In this document: in pieces, positions 39,784-48,900 of the stretch
How positions within the stretch are numbered: position 1 is the first letter of the stretch
Layout: the number at the start of each line of letters is the position of its first letter
Assembly: GCF_004684095.1 (NCBI RefSeq)
Contig: NZ_SRII01000006.1
Location: 124,001-188,000, forward strand
Length of the DNA: 64,000 nucleotides
Reading direction: 5' to 3'
From: Hymenobacter sp. UV11
Lineage (GTDB): Bacteria > Bacteroidota > Bacteroidia > Cytophagales > Hymenobacteraceae
Program-made: the position numbers and the translations under genes
Notes under the pieces: generated by a model
What the model saw: the letters and a program-made list of their open reading frames with translations, nothing else
What the model was told of the DNA's origin: nothing
The model's database searches: none

Positions 39784-41094
39784 ATGAAACACGCTACCCC
39801 CCTTTTGCTGGCCGGCCTCGGGCTGGCCCTGGCCGCCCCCGCCGCCCACGCCCAAAACACTGCCCTCAATGCCCGCATTGCTACCCTGGCCGCCGCCGAG
39901 CAGGCCAAGGTGGTGGCTTGGCGGCGCGATATTCACGAGCACCCCGAGCTGGGTAACGAGGAAACCCGCACCGCGCAGCTCATCGCCGCCCAGCTCAAAA
40001 GCCTGGGCCTGGAGGTGCAAACCGGCGTGGCCCGCACCGGCGTGGTGGGTATTCTGAAAGGTGGCAAGCCCGGCCGCGTAGTGGCCCTGCGCGCCGATAT
40101 GGACGGCCTACCCCTCACTGAAACCACCGGCCTGGCTTTTGCCAGCACCGTAAAAACCACCTACCTGGGCCAGCCCGTGGGCGTGATGCACGCCTGCGGC
40201 CACGACACCCACGTGGCCATGCTGCTGGGCGCGGCCGAGGTGCTGAGCCAGGTAAAAAAGGACTTACCCGGCACGGTTAAATTCATCTTTCAGCCCGCCG
40301 AAGAAGGCTCGCTGCCCGGCGTGGTGGGCGGGGCCAAGCTCATGGTGCAGGAAGGCGTGCTGACCAACCCCAAGGTAGACGCCATTTTTGGGCTGCACAT
40401 TGAGGCCGGTACGCCGGTGGGCCAGCTCACCTACCGCCCGCGCGGCGAAATGGCCAGCTCCGACCGCTTCACGGTGAAAGTGCTGGGTAGGGGCGCGCAC
40501 GGCGCCAAGCCCTGGGCTAGCGTAGACCCGGTGGTGACGCTGGCCGAAATCATTACCAGCCTGCAAACCATCGTGAGCCGCCAGATTGACCTGACTCAGG
40601 ACGCCGCCGTGGTGACGGTGGGCACCGTGCAGGCCGGCGTGCGCTACAACGTTATTCCGCCCGATGCCACGCTCAGCGGCACTATTCGGGCGTTCAGCCC
40701 CAAAACGCAGGAGCAGATTTGGGCGGCCATCAAGCGCACGGCCAACGGCATTGCCGCCGCCAACGGTGCCACGGCCGAAGTCACCATTGAGCCCTACGTG
40801 CCCGTCACCTACAACGACCCCGACCTCACGGCCCGTATGCTGCCTACCCTCCAGCGCACGGCCGGCGTGGCCAACGTGGTCGAGATAAAAGCCGTGACCG
40901 GCGCTGAGGACTATGCCTATTACCAGGAAAAGGTGCCGGGCCTGTTTTTCTTTTTGGGTGGCATGGCGCCCGGCGCCAATCCCGCCACCGTGGCCGACCA
41001 CCACACCGCCGGCTTTCGGGTAGACGAAAGCGCTTTTCCGCTGGGCGTGAAGACGCTGGCTACCCTGGTAGCCGACTATTTAACGGGCAAATAA
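39784..41094 (+). CDS. exported M20-family amidohydrolase
   Basis: This 436-residue protein starts at the ATG at 39784. A signal peptide ends at AHA|Q (residue 23). The M20D core has 'RRDIHEHPELGNEE', metal ligands Cys138 and His140 (HACGHDTH), Glu173/Glu174 (PAEEG), His205, and a terminal 'ADHHTAGF' His. A dimerisation domain lies in the middle ('GRGAHGAKPWASVDPV'). Relatives hydrolyse N-acyl or indole-conjugated amino acids or hippurate. Export suggests it scavenges acylated amino acids in the periplasm. It converges on an outer-membrane protein gene across a 27-bp perfect inverted repeat. Confidence 0.92.
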   Translation: MKHATPLLLAGLGLALAAPAAHAQNTALNARIATLAAAEQAKVVAWRRDIHEHPELGNEETRTAQLIAAQLKSLGLEVQTGVARTGVVGILKGGKPGRVVALRADMDGLPLTETTGLAFASTVKTTYLGQPVGVMHACGHDTHVAMLLGAAEVLSQVKKDLPGTVKFIFQPAEEGSLPGVVGGAKLMVQEGVLTNPKVDAIFGLHIEAGTPVGQLTYRPRGEMASSDRFTVKVLGRGAHGAKPWASVDPVVTLAEIITSLQTIVSRQIDLTQDAAVVTVGTVQAGVRYNVIPPDATLSGTIRAFSPKTQEQIWAAIKRTANGIAAANGATAEVTIEPYVPVTYNDPDLTARMLPTLQRTAGVANVVEIKAVTGAEDYAYYQEKVPGLFFFLGGMAPGANPATVADHHTAGFRVDESAFPLGVKTLATLVADYLTGK

Positions 41095-41098
41095 CCGC

Positions 41099-41197
41099 GT
41101 GTAGGGTAAGCTTTAGCTTGCCGTCGTAGAGCACCAGGCCTGTTGTGTCAGGACTTGAAAGCTACCTTAAGACGGCAAGCTAAAGCTTACCCTACAC
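41099..41197. repeat. 27-bp perfect inverted repeat of the TAAGCTTTAGCTTGCCG family
   Basis: Arms 41099-41125 and 41171-41197 are exactly complementary with a 45-base spacer. The arm contains the unit found three times at 4672-4790. It lies between two convergent genes, 4 bases after one stop codon and 5 bases after the other, and probably serves as a two-way terminator. Confidence 0.85.
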
Positions 41198-41202
41198 TTT
41201 AT

Positions 41203-41940
41203 TTAGTCGTTGTGAATTAATAGCTTACCCTTGCCTTTGCCCAGGCTGTACTCTACCTTAAAAGTGAGGGTAGCAAAGTCGTCGTTTGACTTAGGGTTAC
41301 CGCGCTGCTTTACGTCGTCGAGCAGGTCGGTGGTAGTGAAGTAGTAAAGCGCTTCGGCCGTGAACGCCAGACGCTTGCTGGCCCGCAGCGTGACGCCGCC
41401 GCCCACGGGTAGCACGGCGGCCAGGCCGGGGTAGCCACCTTTTGTTTCGGGCGACAGTGCAAAGCCATACTGGCTCGCGCTAGGGTTAAACAGCATGCCG
41501 CCTACCCCCGCACTGAGAAACAACAGCACCGGCACCTCCTTGTGCTCAGGGCCGATGAGCATACTTTTATCCGCAAACAAGTTGTAGCGCAACAGCGTGG
41601 TGAGCAACGCATTGTCGCTATTGAAAGAATAGCCCCGCTGCGGGTAGATGTCCTTGGCGGCCAAGTGCAGGTAGCTCAGGTCGAGCGCGAAGGTGAGGTG
41701 TGGGCTCAGCGTTTTGGCCAGGCCCACGTTGAGGCCCACCTTAAAATTATTGTCGGCTAAGTGGTTGGTGAGGTCGCCGTTGTAGTAGGCCAGGTTCACA
41801 CCCGCGTTCAAGCGCATTGGCAAGCGGTGATAGGGCTGGTTGCTGGGGGTAAGGAAGCGGCGCGGCGCATGGTAGCCGGGAGGCCCGGCTACGGCAGCCA
41901 GGTTAGCACTTAGTAAGGCACTTAACAGAAAAAAACGCAT
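41203..41940 (-). CDS. outer-membrane beta-barrel protein
   Basis: This 245-residue protein starts at the ATG at 41940. It has a signal peptide (MRFFLLSALLSANLAAVA). The body is a series of amphipathic strands: 'RLNAGVNLAYYNGDL', 'FKVGLNVGLAKTL', 'LTFALDLSYLHLA', 'VLLFLSAGVGGMLF', 'RLAFTAEALYYFTTTDLLDDVK' and 'FATLTFKVEYSLG'. These match the small OmpA/OmpX-like or DUF6089-type barrels common in Bacteroidota. No enzymatic domain. It is divergent from the glucanotransferase gene, with 142 bases between starts. Confidence 0.75.
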   Translation of the reverse strand: MRFFLLSALLSANLAAVAGPPGYHAPRRFLTPSNQPYHRLPMRLNAGVNLAYYNGDLTNHLADNNFKVGLNVGLAKTLSPHLTFALDLSYLHLAAKDIYPQRGYSFNSDNALLTTLLRYNLFADKSMLIGPEHKEVPVLLFLSAGVGGMLFNPSASQYGFALSPETKGGYPGLAAVLPVGGGVTLRASKRLAFTAEALYYFTTTDLLDDVKQRGNPKSNDDFATLTFKVEYSLGKGKGKLLIHND

Positions 41941-42082
41941 GGGGGGAAAGATAGTGGCCAGCGGCCAGCGCGGGAAGAGAGGCAAGTTAGCTGGCGCATA
42001 CGGCGGATGCCGCCCCGCCGTTGGCCTAGCGGCGGTCCGGCGGCCGGGGCAGTATCTTGCAGCCAGTATTTTGGCTTCGTTC

Positions 42083-44863
42083 ATGACTATCCGTTTTTCC
42101 CTGCCCTACCGCACCACCTACGGCCAGCGCCTGGTGCTATGTGGTTCCCTACCCACCCTGGGCAATTGGCAACTGGCCGATGCCCTACCCCTTCACTACG
42201 ACGAGGCCACCACTCGCTGGAGCGCCGAGCTAGAAGTGCCCGCCAGTGCTGGCCCCGAAATTTCGTACAAGTACGCGCTGCTATTTGAAGGCGGCGGCGT
42301 GGTGTGGGAGTGGGGCAACAACCGCACCCTGGCCCTACCCCCCAGCCCGGTCTATACCCACCAGGATGTGCGCGACTTTTGGCGCGCCCCGGCCGAGGCC
42401 GAGAATGAGCTGTTCACGGCGGCGTTTACCAAGGCGCTGTTTCGCCGGCCCGGCCAGGCGCCCGGCGCTGGCAGCGCTACCCCCGCTCCGGCCAAGAAGG
42501 CGGCCAGCAAAAGCAAAAAAGCCGCGCCCGCATCGGCTACTGTGCGCTTTCAGCTGGAAGCCCCACGAGTAGACTCGCACCACCAGTTGTGCGTGCTGGG
42601 CTCGGACCCCGCCCTGGGCAACTGGGATAACACGAATCCGCTCATCCTCTCCGATGCCGCCTACCCCACCTGGCAGGCCGAGCTAGCCCTGCAAAGCCCC
42701 GAAGCGGAGCTGCGCTACAAATACGGCTTCTGGGACCCCACCCAGCACGCGGTGGTGCAGCTCGAAATCGGTGACGACCGGGTGCTGCCCGCCGGCACGG
42801 CCGCGCCCGGTACCCTCACGGCGCTGCACGACGAGGGCTTCCGCTACGCGGCCCAGCCCTGGCGCGGAGCCGGGGTGGCCATGCCCGTGTTTTCGCTGCG
42901 CAGCGAGAAAGGCCTGGGCGTGGGCGAGTTTTCGGACCTGAAGCTGCTCATCGACTGGGCCGAAAAGACGGGCCTCAACTTGGTGCAGATTCTGCCCATC
43001 AACGACACCACGGCCACGCATACCTGGGTCGATTCTTACCCCTACGCCGCCATCTCGGTGTTTGCGCTGCACCCGCAGTACCTGCACCTCAACGGCATTG
43101 CCGAGCTCAAGGACAAAGCCGCCCGCGCCGAGCTAACTAAGCTGCGTAACGAGCTGAACGCCAAGGACTTCGTAGACTACGAAGCCGTAATGAATGCCAA
43201 GTGGAAGTTTCTCAAGCTCTTGTATAAGCAGGAGAAGAAGAAGTTTCTGGCCGACCCCGAGTTTCAGAAATTCCGGGCCGAGCAGGCCGGTTGGCTGGTG
43301 CCCTACGCGGCGTTTTCGGCCCTGCGCGAGCGCTTCGGCACCGCCGACTACCACCAGTGGCCCCAGGAGTTCCGCACCCCGCACGACCTGGACCAGCTAA
43401 CGGCCGAAAGCGCGCCCGACTTCGATGAGTTTGGCCTGCACTTCTTTACCCAGTTTCACCTCGACCAGCAGCTGCGCGCCGCCGTGGACTACGGCCGCCG
43501 CCGGGGGGTAGTGCTCAAGGGCGACCTGCCCATCGGCATCTACCGCCACTCGGTGGACGCCTGGACCCAGCCCGAGCTGTATCACCTTGACCAGCAGGCC
43601 GGCGCCCCGCCCGACGACTTCTCGACCACCGGCCAGAACTGGCGCTTCCCCACCTACAACTGGGAGCGCATGGCCCAGGACAACTACCAGTGGTGGCGCG
43701 AGCGCCTGGGCCACCTGGCCCGCTTCTTCGACGCGCTGCGCATCGACCATATTCTGGGTTTCTTCCGCATTTGGGAGATGCCCGAAAACTCGGTACAGGG
43801 CCTGCTGGGGCACTTCTCGCCGGCCCTACCCCTGCACCGCGACGAGATTCAGCGCCGCCTCGGCTGGTTCGACTACGGCCGGCTGTGCGAGCCCTACATC
43901 CGCTGGCATTTGCTGGAGCAAACTTTCGGCAACGAAGCTCAGGCCGTGTTAGACGAGTTTATGGTGGCCGACCAGTACGGCGCCATTCAGCTCAAGCCGG
44001 CGGTGGCCAGCCAGCGCCAGCTTGAAGCGTATACCGACGCGCAGATTGCCGCTCAGCCCGAGCGCAGCGAGTTCCTGCTGCGCGTGCAGCCCGGCCTGTA
44101 TCACTTCGTGAATGAAGTGCTTTTCCTGCCCGCCGGCAACGATTTTTATCACCCGCGCATCACGCTGAACAAGACGGCCAGCTTTGCCGAATTGGCCGAC
44201 GATGAGAGCCGCCGCCGGCTCTACGACGACATTTACGTGGACTTTTTCTTTCGCCGCAACGACGAGTTCTGGCGTGAGCAGGGCCTCATTAAGCTGCCCG
44301 CCGTGCGCTACGCCACCGATATGCTTATCTGCGGTGAAGACTTGGGCATGGTGCCTGCCTCGGTGCCCGGCGTCATGCACCAGCTCGGCATTCTGGGCTT
44401 GAATATCCAGCGTATGCCCTCGAACCCCGCCACCGAGTTTGGCCACCCCAACGATGCGCCCTACCTCTCGGTGGTAACTACCGGCAGCCACGACATGAGC
44501 ACCCTGCGCGGCTGGTGGGAAGAGGACCACGTGCGTACCCAGCGCTACTACGAAACCATCCTGGGCCATTGGCGCCAGCTGGCGCCTTACTACTGCGAGC
44601 CGTGGGTAGTACGCGAGGTCCTCAGCCAGCACCTCTACTCGCCGGCCATGTGGGCCATTTTCCCCCTCCAGGACTTCCTGGGCATGGATACCCAGCTACG
44701 CCGCCCCAACCCCCACGACGAGCAAATCAACGTGCCCAGCAACCCCCAGCACTTCTGGAAATACCGCTTGCACCTACCCCTCGAAGAGCTAAACGACGCC
44801 GTGGGGCTCAACGAGCCCATTCGGGCACTGGTGGAGGCCAGCGGCCGCGGGCCAGCCTACTAG
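42083..44863 (+). CDS. malQ: 4-alpha-glucanotransferase (GH77) with two N-terminal CBM20 domains
   Basis: This 926-residue protein starts at the ATG at 42083. Two CBM20 starch-binding domains (about 1-105 and 155-255; both have 'LG-N-W' motifs, 'LPTLGNWQLAD' and 'DPALGNWDNTN') are joined by a Lys/Ala-rich linker. The GH77 barrel has nucleophile Asp555 (RIDHILGFFRIWE), acid/base Glu752 (CGEDLG) and Asp804 (SHDMSTLR). A helical insertion of about 130 residues lies before the nucleophile. This is the plant DPE2-like layout, which works on maltose and soluble heteroglycan. It fits cytoplasmic processing of sugar released by the exported amylases. Confidence 0.93.
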   Translation: MTIRFSLPYRTTYGQRLVLCGSLPTLGNWQLADALPLHYDEATTRWSAELEVPASAGPEISYKYALLFEGGGVVWEWGNNRTLALPPSPVYTHQDVRDFWRAPAEAENELFTAAFTKALFRRPGQAPGAGSATPAPAKKAASKSKKAAPASATVRFQLEAPRVDSHHQLCVLGSDPALGNWDNTNPLILSDAAYPTWQAELALQSPEAELRYKYGFWDPTQHAVVQLEIGDDRVLPAGTAAPGTLTALHDEGFRYAAQPWRGAGVAMPVFSLRSEKGLGVGEFSDLKLLIDWAEKTGLNLVQILPINDTTATHTWVDSYPYAAISVFALHPQYLHLNGIAELKDKAARAELTKLRNELNAKDFVDYEAVMNAKWKFLKLLYKQEKKKFLADPEFQKFRAEQAGWLVPYAAFSALRERFGTADYHQWPQEFRTPHDLDQLTAESAPDFDEFGLHFFTQFHLDQQLRAAVDYGRRRGVVLKGDLPIGIYRHSVDAWTQPELYHLDQQAGAPPDDFSTTGQNWRFPTYNWERMAQDNYQWWRERLGHLARFFDALRIDHILGFFRIWEMPENSVQGLLGHFSPALPLHRDEIQRRLGWFDYGRLCEPYIRWHLLEQTFGNEAQAVLDEFMVADQYGAIQLKPAVASQRQLEAYTDAQIAAQPERSEFLLRVQPGLYHFVNEVLFLPAGNDFYHPRITLNKTASFAELADDESRRRLYDDIYVDFFFRRNDEFWREQGLIKLPAVRYATDMLICGEDLGMVPASVPGVMHQLGILGLNIQRMPSNPATEFGHPNDAPYLSVVTTGSHDMSTLRGWWEEDHVRTQRYYETILGHWRQLAPYYCEPWVVREVLSQHLYSPAMWAIFPLQDFLGMDTQLRRPNPHDEQINVPSNPQHFWKYRLHLPLEELNDAVGLNEPIRALVEASGRGPAY

Positions 44864-44877
44864 TCCCTACCCCCCTC

Positions 44878-44918
44878 AAAAAAGCCAGGCCGCCCCAATA
44901 GGGCGGCCTGGCTTTTTT
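44878..44918 (+). terminator. terminator after malQ
   Basis: Perfect 18-bp stem AAAAAAGCCAGGCCGCCC with its complement, a 5-base loop and a T6 run. It works on both strands, serving malQ and the small convergent gene at 44942. Confidence 0.95.
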
Positions 44919-44941
44919 GTATCGTTTTTTCCTGTTTGCGC

Positions 44942-45334
44942 CTATTCACCCAGCGACATCTGGCGCAGGTAAGCGCGCATTTTGGGCGTGGCCTCCAACT
45001 CACGAAACTGCCGTAGCTGCCCCGTCGACAGCAGCTTGCCTGCCACTTGCTGCAGCTGCGCGCGCTCGGCCGGAATCAGTTCGGCTACTTCGGTAGCCGA
45101 ATGGTTGGCCGTCTGCACCGCCATGTAGTTGATTTCCTGCTCCAGATAAGTGCGCAAGGAAGTGCGCTGCTCGTCGGTAAGGGCCAGGCGCGTGTGGCAG
45201 ACTGCCACAAAATGCTCTGCCGCCGTGGGCGGCGCCAGCACAACCGCCGTGGCAGAAGCCGAGGCCGACAAGCCAACTGCTACTAGGAATACGCTTAGCA
45301 AGCTGGCAGGCAAAGAAAAATGTACACGCTGCAT
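44942..45334 (-). CDS. small exported helical protein, unknown function
   Basis: This 130-residue protein has a signal peptide (about residues 1-28, ending ASA). The mature part is helical: 'LALTDEQRTSLRTYLEQEINYM' then 'LIPAERAQLQQVAGKLLSTGQLRQFRELEATPKMRAYLRQMSLGE'. The 'L-T-x-x-Q' turn followed by long helices faintly recalls Spy/CpxP-like periplasmic chaperones or hypothetical proteins of Hymenobacter, but no family is claimed. It sits alone between malQ and the AT-rich leader of the first giant gene. Confidence 0.7.
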   Translation of the reverse strand: MQRVHFSLPASLLSVFLVAVGLSASASATAVVLAPPTAAEHFVAVCHTRLALTDEQRTSLRTYLEQEINYMAVQTANHSATEVAELIPAERAQLQQVAGKLLSTGQLRQFRELEATPKMRAYLRQMSLGE

Positions 45335-45926
45335 AGAAGAGGAAAAGAAAGAGTGATGGGAACCGGATAGCTGCTAGCCAGCACCAACCAACCTATTGCG
45401 TTCTCAACTATATACTCAATGAAGCAAGCAATTAGCTACTCGTAGCAGGTTGGTCAAAAAGCTAGCTGACCATGCACTGAATTTACTTTTAAATAATGGG
45501 TTCACCAAAAATATGTTCAATTTTTTCTTTGAAAAAGTAATTTTAATCATTTAGCGCAGATGGCTAATCTGCTAATATTTGAAAAAAAGTCGCATAAATT
45601 TTACACTTTAATTTTGAATTTTATTAATAAAAATAATTACCAAATAATGAGCTTTTAGCAGAAAAAATAGTAATCATATTAATTAATTAGAAATTTTATA
45701 ACCCCTTTGAGGGCGTAAAAAGAGCGTTCGGCTAGAAAAAAACACTATTTGGCGAAATCGCAATCCAGAAGCTGGTGCAAAACGTATTTTTGTTTTGTTC
45801 CAAGAAATAGAGTTTAGTTCCAAAAACTAGAGACTACTTTTATTGCTACTAATCTCAAGCATAACATATTGCATTTTTTCCTAAATTAATTTTCTACTCA
45901 CTTTTTTAAGTTCACTTTTTTTATTT
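45335..45926. other. AT-rich leader of the first giant gene
   Basis: This 592-base region has no gene. From 45480 on it is strongly AT-rich, in sharp contrast to the GC-rich surroundings. It contains the 16-base direct repeat at 45797-45832 (separate entry). No clean TAnnTTTG box was identified. A small promoter for the minus-strand gene is expected at the left end. Confidence 0.5.
45797..45832. promoter_or_regulatory. tandem GTTCCAA sites, 20-bp period, before giant gene 1
   Basis: GTTCCAAGAAATAGAG (45797-45812) and GTTCCAAAAACTAGAG (45817-45832) share 13 of 16 bases, about 95-130 bases before the start. The second giant gene has a similar TTCCA pair with the same 20-bp period. Such spacing suits a dimeric activator of the LytTR kind, but this is inference. 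Confidence 0.4.
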
Positions 45927-48900
45927 ATGAGACCAACATTACGTTATCAACCCAGCGCGCCACTTCAGTCGCTGACTAGGAGGCTAACCAAGTATGGCGG
46001 CTGGCGTAAGCTGGCTCTGGTGCAGACAATGACCCCAGATTTTGCTATAGATAATGGTTTTACCGGTAATATCTCACGTTCAACTGCCCCCAGCCGTCCC
46101 CGCCGGATATGGCAATGGGCAGTTTTGCTTTTACTACTGAGTTTTACGCCAGCCCTGGCGCAAACAAATCCTACCTTGGAGTTCGCGGTGGGCGCGGGAA
46201 ATCCCACCGGCAATGGTCCCTCCGTCGCCAGCCAGGTTATCACGCTCCAGAATAACACGGATAACCCTAGTGCCAACACGTTTGCTGCGTTTACACCGAC
46301 TACCACGGCGACGTTTAGCTTAACTAATCAGCAATACACGTTACCTACAACCCAAATGAGCACGGGGTTTGGCGTAGCCTTCGGCACTCGTATTAATACT
46401 ACGGGCGCAGCATCGACAGCTAGTGGATTGTTCCAACCAGTAAATGCCATTGGTACATCTAGCAATACCAACTATACCTCAGCAAACGGGGTGAGCGGTG
46501 GTATTGATGTAGCTGTCAATAACGCGGTCGAACTATTTACCTCTGTTCAGCCTCTACCAGCTACAGTGCCAGCTAATGCACGTTATCGCTATGCCGACCT
46601 AACTATAGTCTTTAGCCAGCCAACAGTAAATCCAGTTATACACGTTACAGGATTAGGTGGCGCTTACGGCACTTTTGGCTTTACTGCGGAACTCGACCTA
46701 TTAACTTCAGGGGTAGTACTTTCTAAACTTAACGGCTCAACTGAGTTCAGCGTTAGTTCAACTCAAGTCTTAAATAGCGCGGCGAATCCCGGTGCGGCCA
46801 CTGGCTCTGGTGCAGCTAGTGGCTCAGTACTGGTTGCTACCACCAACGGTGGTATAACTACTTTAACATTCAGGATGTACCTGCGCCCCGGAACGGCAGG
46901 CGGAGCTATCCATCCTAATGATACCAGTCAGCATCTTGGCGACTCCTGGCTCATCAGCGTTTCAAGCCTGACCCCCGCCCCCGTTGCTACTCCCAGTGCC
47001 CTAACGTTTAATAACCCCGGCGGTACCAACTCGTCCAACATTTCGGCAGGGTTCGCGGGCTCTGATTCGCAACCCGGCACGCTCACTTCGCTGACGCTGA
47101 CTACCTTCCCAACGAATGCGACCAGCATCACTATCAACGGCACAAAATACACGGGTGCCGCCGCGTTCAACGCGGCCTCGGTAGCGGCCCGCACCTTAAC
47201 GACCAACGGCGACGGCACCTTGGCAACCGGCCAGACCGTAGCGGTAGACCCGGTGGATGGTGGAGTCACGTCGGTATTACCTTTCACAGTGACGGACGCG
47301 CAGGGCTCAACTTCAGCAGCGGCCAACCTCAATATTACGTTTACGGCTACCTCTTCGGGCTACGTGTTTGAAGACGTGAACTACGGCGGTGGGGCCGGCC
47401 GGCCAATTAGCGCCGCAGGCACTTCGCCCCGCAGCGGCGCTACCGTGGAGCTATACAACACCAGCACCGGCGCTTTCGTGGCCAGCACGACTACCGATGT
47501 GAACGGCAAATATTCGTTCAACACCCTCGCCAACACCGGCTACACCGTGCGTGTAGTGAATAGCACGGTTACCAGCAGCCGCAACAGCAATAATGTGGCG
47601 GGACTGGTACCGGTGCAGACTTATAACGGTACCACAAGCCGGGTAGGCGGCGAAAATCCTACTCTGGTAGATGCGCTCGCCAATACTACCGGGCTTGCAC
47701 TTAGCGCATTGACTCCACTAAATGGCTCAACTACCCCCGAGTCGCTGGCGGCTTTTAATACCAACGCCAACATTAGTCCGGATTTCGGCTTCAATTTCGA
47801 CACAGTGGTGAACACCAACGACGTGGCCACCGTGAACGGTAATAACGCCCAAGGCTCGTTGCGGCAGTTTCTGCTCAATAGCAACGCACTGACTGGCGAG
47901 GCGGCGCTGGCGCAGGTATATACGCCCACTACGGGTGCTGCTACGGCCCTTACCCCTGCCGTGGAAACGAGCATTTTTATGATTCCGAACGGCGCGGCCA
48001 TAGCCGGCCAGCAGGCTGGCTTAGCCAGCGGCTTTACTACTTCAGGTACAGGTAGTGGCTCGGGCACGAGCGCGACTATCACGCTAAAAGCAGCGCTACC
48101 TAACATCACTGGCGCTTTTACCTCGCTCGATGGGGGCACGCAGACCAACTCAACAGGTGACACGAACGCGCCAGTTACTACCACGGGTAGCGAGTCGCTC
48201 GGCAATGAGGTTGTACTAAACTTTGGTAACTTCAATGGCCTTTCGACCAGTGCGGCAAGCACTAGCCTGCTCAATTTGAGTTTGACCAATGCTAATAATG
48301 CGGGTGGTTCTACTACGGCAGCGTTCAGTATTTTGGCGGGGGCTACCTCGGCGGTAGTACAGAACAACACGTTCTATAAGAGCGGCGCCAACCTGCGCAT
48401 CAATGGCGTGGGCGGGGCCACTATCTCGAATAATATCTCGCGCGATGCGCTAAGCGCCGAATCGGACGGTATTGAGGTCACTGGTTCTTCGAACAACACC
48501 ATCGCGGGCAACCAGTTTTTAAATAACGCTGGGTTTGGCATCGACTTCATCTCAGGCACCAGCATGGGAAATGCCATTACAGGCAACACGTTTAGCCGCA
48601 ACGGCCAAAACAGTGTTAACAACTACCAAACAGCCGGCATTGGCTTCCGTAGCGCTAACTCCAGCAACAATACGGTCAGCAACAACACCTTCACCAACAA
48701 CGTCGGCGATGGTATCTCTGCTACTCAGGGCACGAACAACATATTCTCGCAAAACAGCTTTTCCAACAATGGCGACTTAGCCATTGACCTAGCTGCAGGC
48801 GGTAATGGCAACAGCGACGGTGTTACAGTAAACACGGGTACCACCCGCACTGGAGCCAATAACTTAATCAACTTCCCGGTACTGACCACTGCGACGGTTA

